Positions 5,878 through 6,636 of a DNA stretch of 6,636 nucleotides are shown in pieces. Numbering within the stretch: the first letter of the stretch is position 1; the number at the start of each line of letters is the position of its first letter. The DNA comes from Gemmatimonadota bacterium (GTDB taxonomy: Bacteria > JAAXHH01). The DNA lies in NCBI GenBank assembly GCA_026713285.1, contig JAPOOT010000046.1:1-6636 (forward strand), written 5' to 3'. The position numbers and the translations under genes were made by a program. Under the pieces are notes generated by a model, which worked only from the letters and a program-made list of their open reading frames with translations, did no database searches and was not told the origin of the DNA.

Positions 5878-6000
5878 ACATGCTATCTTGACCCGCCCGT
5901 GGCGTCCACCGGCCAGGATTCGAGTCCGTCCTGGATCGTTGCCGCCGCATGCTACCTTGACCCGCCCGCGGCGTCCACCGGCCAGAATTCGAGTCCGTCC
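5855..6000. repeat. 69-bp tandem duplication over the 3' end of the PLP-enzyme gene
   Basis: The unit at 5855-5923 is repeated at 5924-5992 with 64 of 69 positions identical; all five differences are transitions. A third copy begins with GTCCGTCC (5993-6000) and then diverges. The right-hand unit contains the last 13 codons and TAG stop of the minus-strand PLP enzyme plus downstream DNA. The left-hand unit is a copy lying past that stop. The offset is exactly 23 codons, so the copy keeps the frame and has its own stop (ESWPVDATGGSR, then TAG). Confidence 0.9.
5874..5973. other. Paired hairpins within the 69-bp repeats
   Basis: In the left unit CGCCAC (5874-5879) can pair with GTGGCG (5899-5904). 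In the right unit CGCCGC (5943-5948) can pair with GCGGCG (5968-5973). Both have a 19-nt loop. Two of the five differences between units form a matched change: A5878-T5900 becomes G5947-C5969. The hairpin spans the gene's stop codon. It is short with a long loop and no T-run, so its role is uncertain. Confidence 0.35.
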
Positions 6001-6636
6001 GGCGTCAACACCACATAGGACCTCGCCAGGTTCGCCACCGGACAGCTGTGTACCGGCACTACGCGGATTTTCGACCCGATGGGCAGGTCGAAACCGTTTC
6101 GCCTGATCATGCCGTGCTCTTCGGAGACTTTTTCTACGATCAACACGCAGTCGGTTTCAAGGAAGCCGCTTTCCGGGTAGGCGAGGCCGAAACCCTGGTC
6201 CCCTGTCATGCCGTGTACCCCCGTGTCCGACGTCAGGGTCTTCGAACCGGCATCCGTTACGAAGTAGCCTTCGTTCCTGCTGATTATTGTGGCCAGCACA
6301 GAGAGGGCAACGTCGGATATCCGGGCAACACCGGCACGCACCGGGAGCAGATCAAGAAAGACGTAGTTCCCCGGCCTGATTTCCGTAACGCCTTCGAAGG
6401 ACTCCGTAGCCAGCACGGCCGGCGTGGCGCCTACAGACACCTCCCGAACCGGCAGGCCGTCCGCACGTAGCGCGTCGCGCACCGCGACCATGGTCCGCCG
6501 TTCCTCTTCCGCTACGCGCGCGGCCTCTTTCCTGGATTTTGAACCGTACGCGTGGCCCGCGTGGGACAGGATGCCACGGAAATCAAGATACGCGTGATCA
6601 TGAATCATCCCTGCCAGTTCGACGACTCGCGGGTCC
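5952..6636 (-). CDS. D-threonine aldolase / D-serine dehydratase-like PLP enzyme (C-terminal part, 5' end outside window)
   Basis: The 227 visible residues are the C-terminal portion of a fold-type III (alanine-racemase-like) PLP enzyme. The frame is open to the window edge (the residues before the internal Met at 6608 read DPRVVELAG), so that Met is not the start. Family features in order: GILSHAGHAYG after the barrel entry, EVSVGATPA in the phosphate-binding position, the RPGNYVFLD strand, DAGSKTLTSDTG, YPESG, EEHG, and the C-terminal metal-site segment VHSCPVANL, whose His and Cys bind the divalent ion or zinc in D-threonine aldolases and D-serine dehydratases. The PLP lysine is in the missing part. 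It probably splits or dehydrates a D-beta-hydroxy amino acid in the cytosol; aldolase and dehydratase cannot be told apart here. It is convergent with the nuclease-helicase. Its last codons lie inside a 69-bp tandem repeat. Confidence 0.85.
   Translation of the reverse strand, partial: DPRVVELAGMIHDHAYLDFRGILSHAGHAYGSKSRKEAARVAEEERRTMVAVRDALRADGLPVREVSVGATPAVLATESFEGVTEIRPGNYVFLDLLPVRAGVARISDVALSVLATIISRNEGYFVTDAGSKTLTSDTGVHGMTGDQGFGLAYPESGFLETDCVLIVEKVSEEHGMIRRNGFDLPIGSKIRVVPVHSCPVANLARSYVVLTPDGLEFWPVDAAGGSR

Noticed and set aside
5801..5951. Rho-independent terminator between the convergent genes
   Set aside because: GC-rich pairings exist, but no stem is followed by a T-run on either strand.

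Overview
The window is high-GC bacterial DNA (roughly 60% G+C by eye) with conventional Shine-Dalgarno sequences, one very good sigma70-type promoter and genes on alternating strands. No ribosomal, tRNA or lineage-marker gene is present, so I do not assign a phylum. The mixture of metabolic genes with wide gaps suggests a free-living heterotroph, perhaps from an environmental assembly.

Layout. (1) 1-270, minus: the first 90 residues of a Tat-exported molybdopterin oxidoreductase of the sulfite-oxidase family, cut by the window edge. (2) 271-571: divergent control region with a promoter for each neighbour. (3) 572-1318, plus: an NAD-type short-chain dehydrogenase (SDR). Its 3' end is tandemly duplicated just past the stop codon (1283-1388), with a run of 9-bp repeats. 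(4) 1461-2561, minus: aldose 1-epimerase (galM), convergent with the SDR. (5) 2562-2835: divergent control region with an 8-bp perfect inverted repeat. (6) 2836-5799, plus: a 987-residue protein joining a DUF559/Vsr-like PD-(D/E)XK nuclease domain to a complete UvrD/Rep-type SF1A helicase. This is the most notable gene. (7) 5800-5951: convergent gap filled with nested degenerate repeats. (8) 5952-6636, minus: the C-terminal 227 residues of a D-threonine aldolase/D-serine dehydratase-like PLP enzyme. Its 3' end is also tandemly duplicated (69-bp unit) past its stop codon.

The genes do not form an operon: each has its own orientation and spacing. The metabolic genes fit sugar and D-amino-acid or oxyanion turnover but share no evident pathway. 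The nuclease-helicase stands alone. It could be a single-gene DNA repair or anti-phage factor, but nothing beside it (no toxin, methylase or integrase) confirms a defence island. The two unrelated 3'-end duplications, each spanning a stop codon at a convergent gene junction, are the main structural oddity outside coding sequence.
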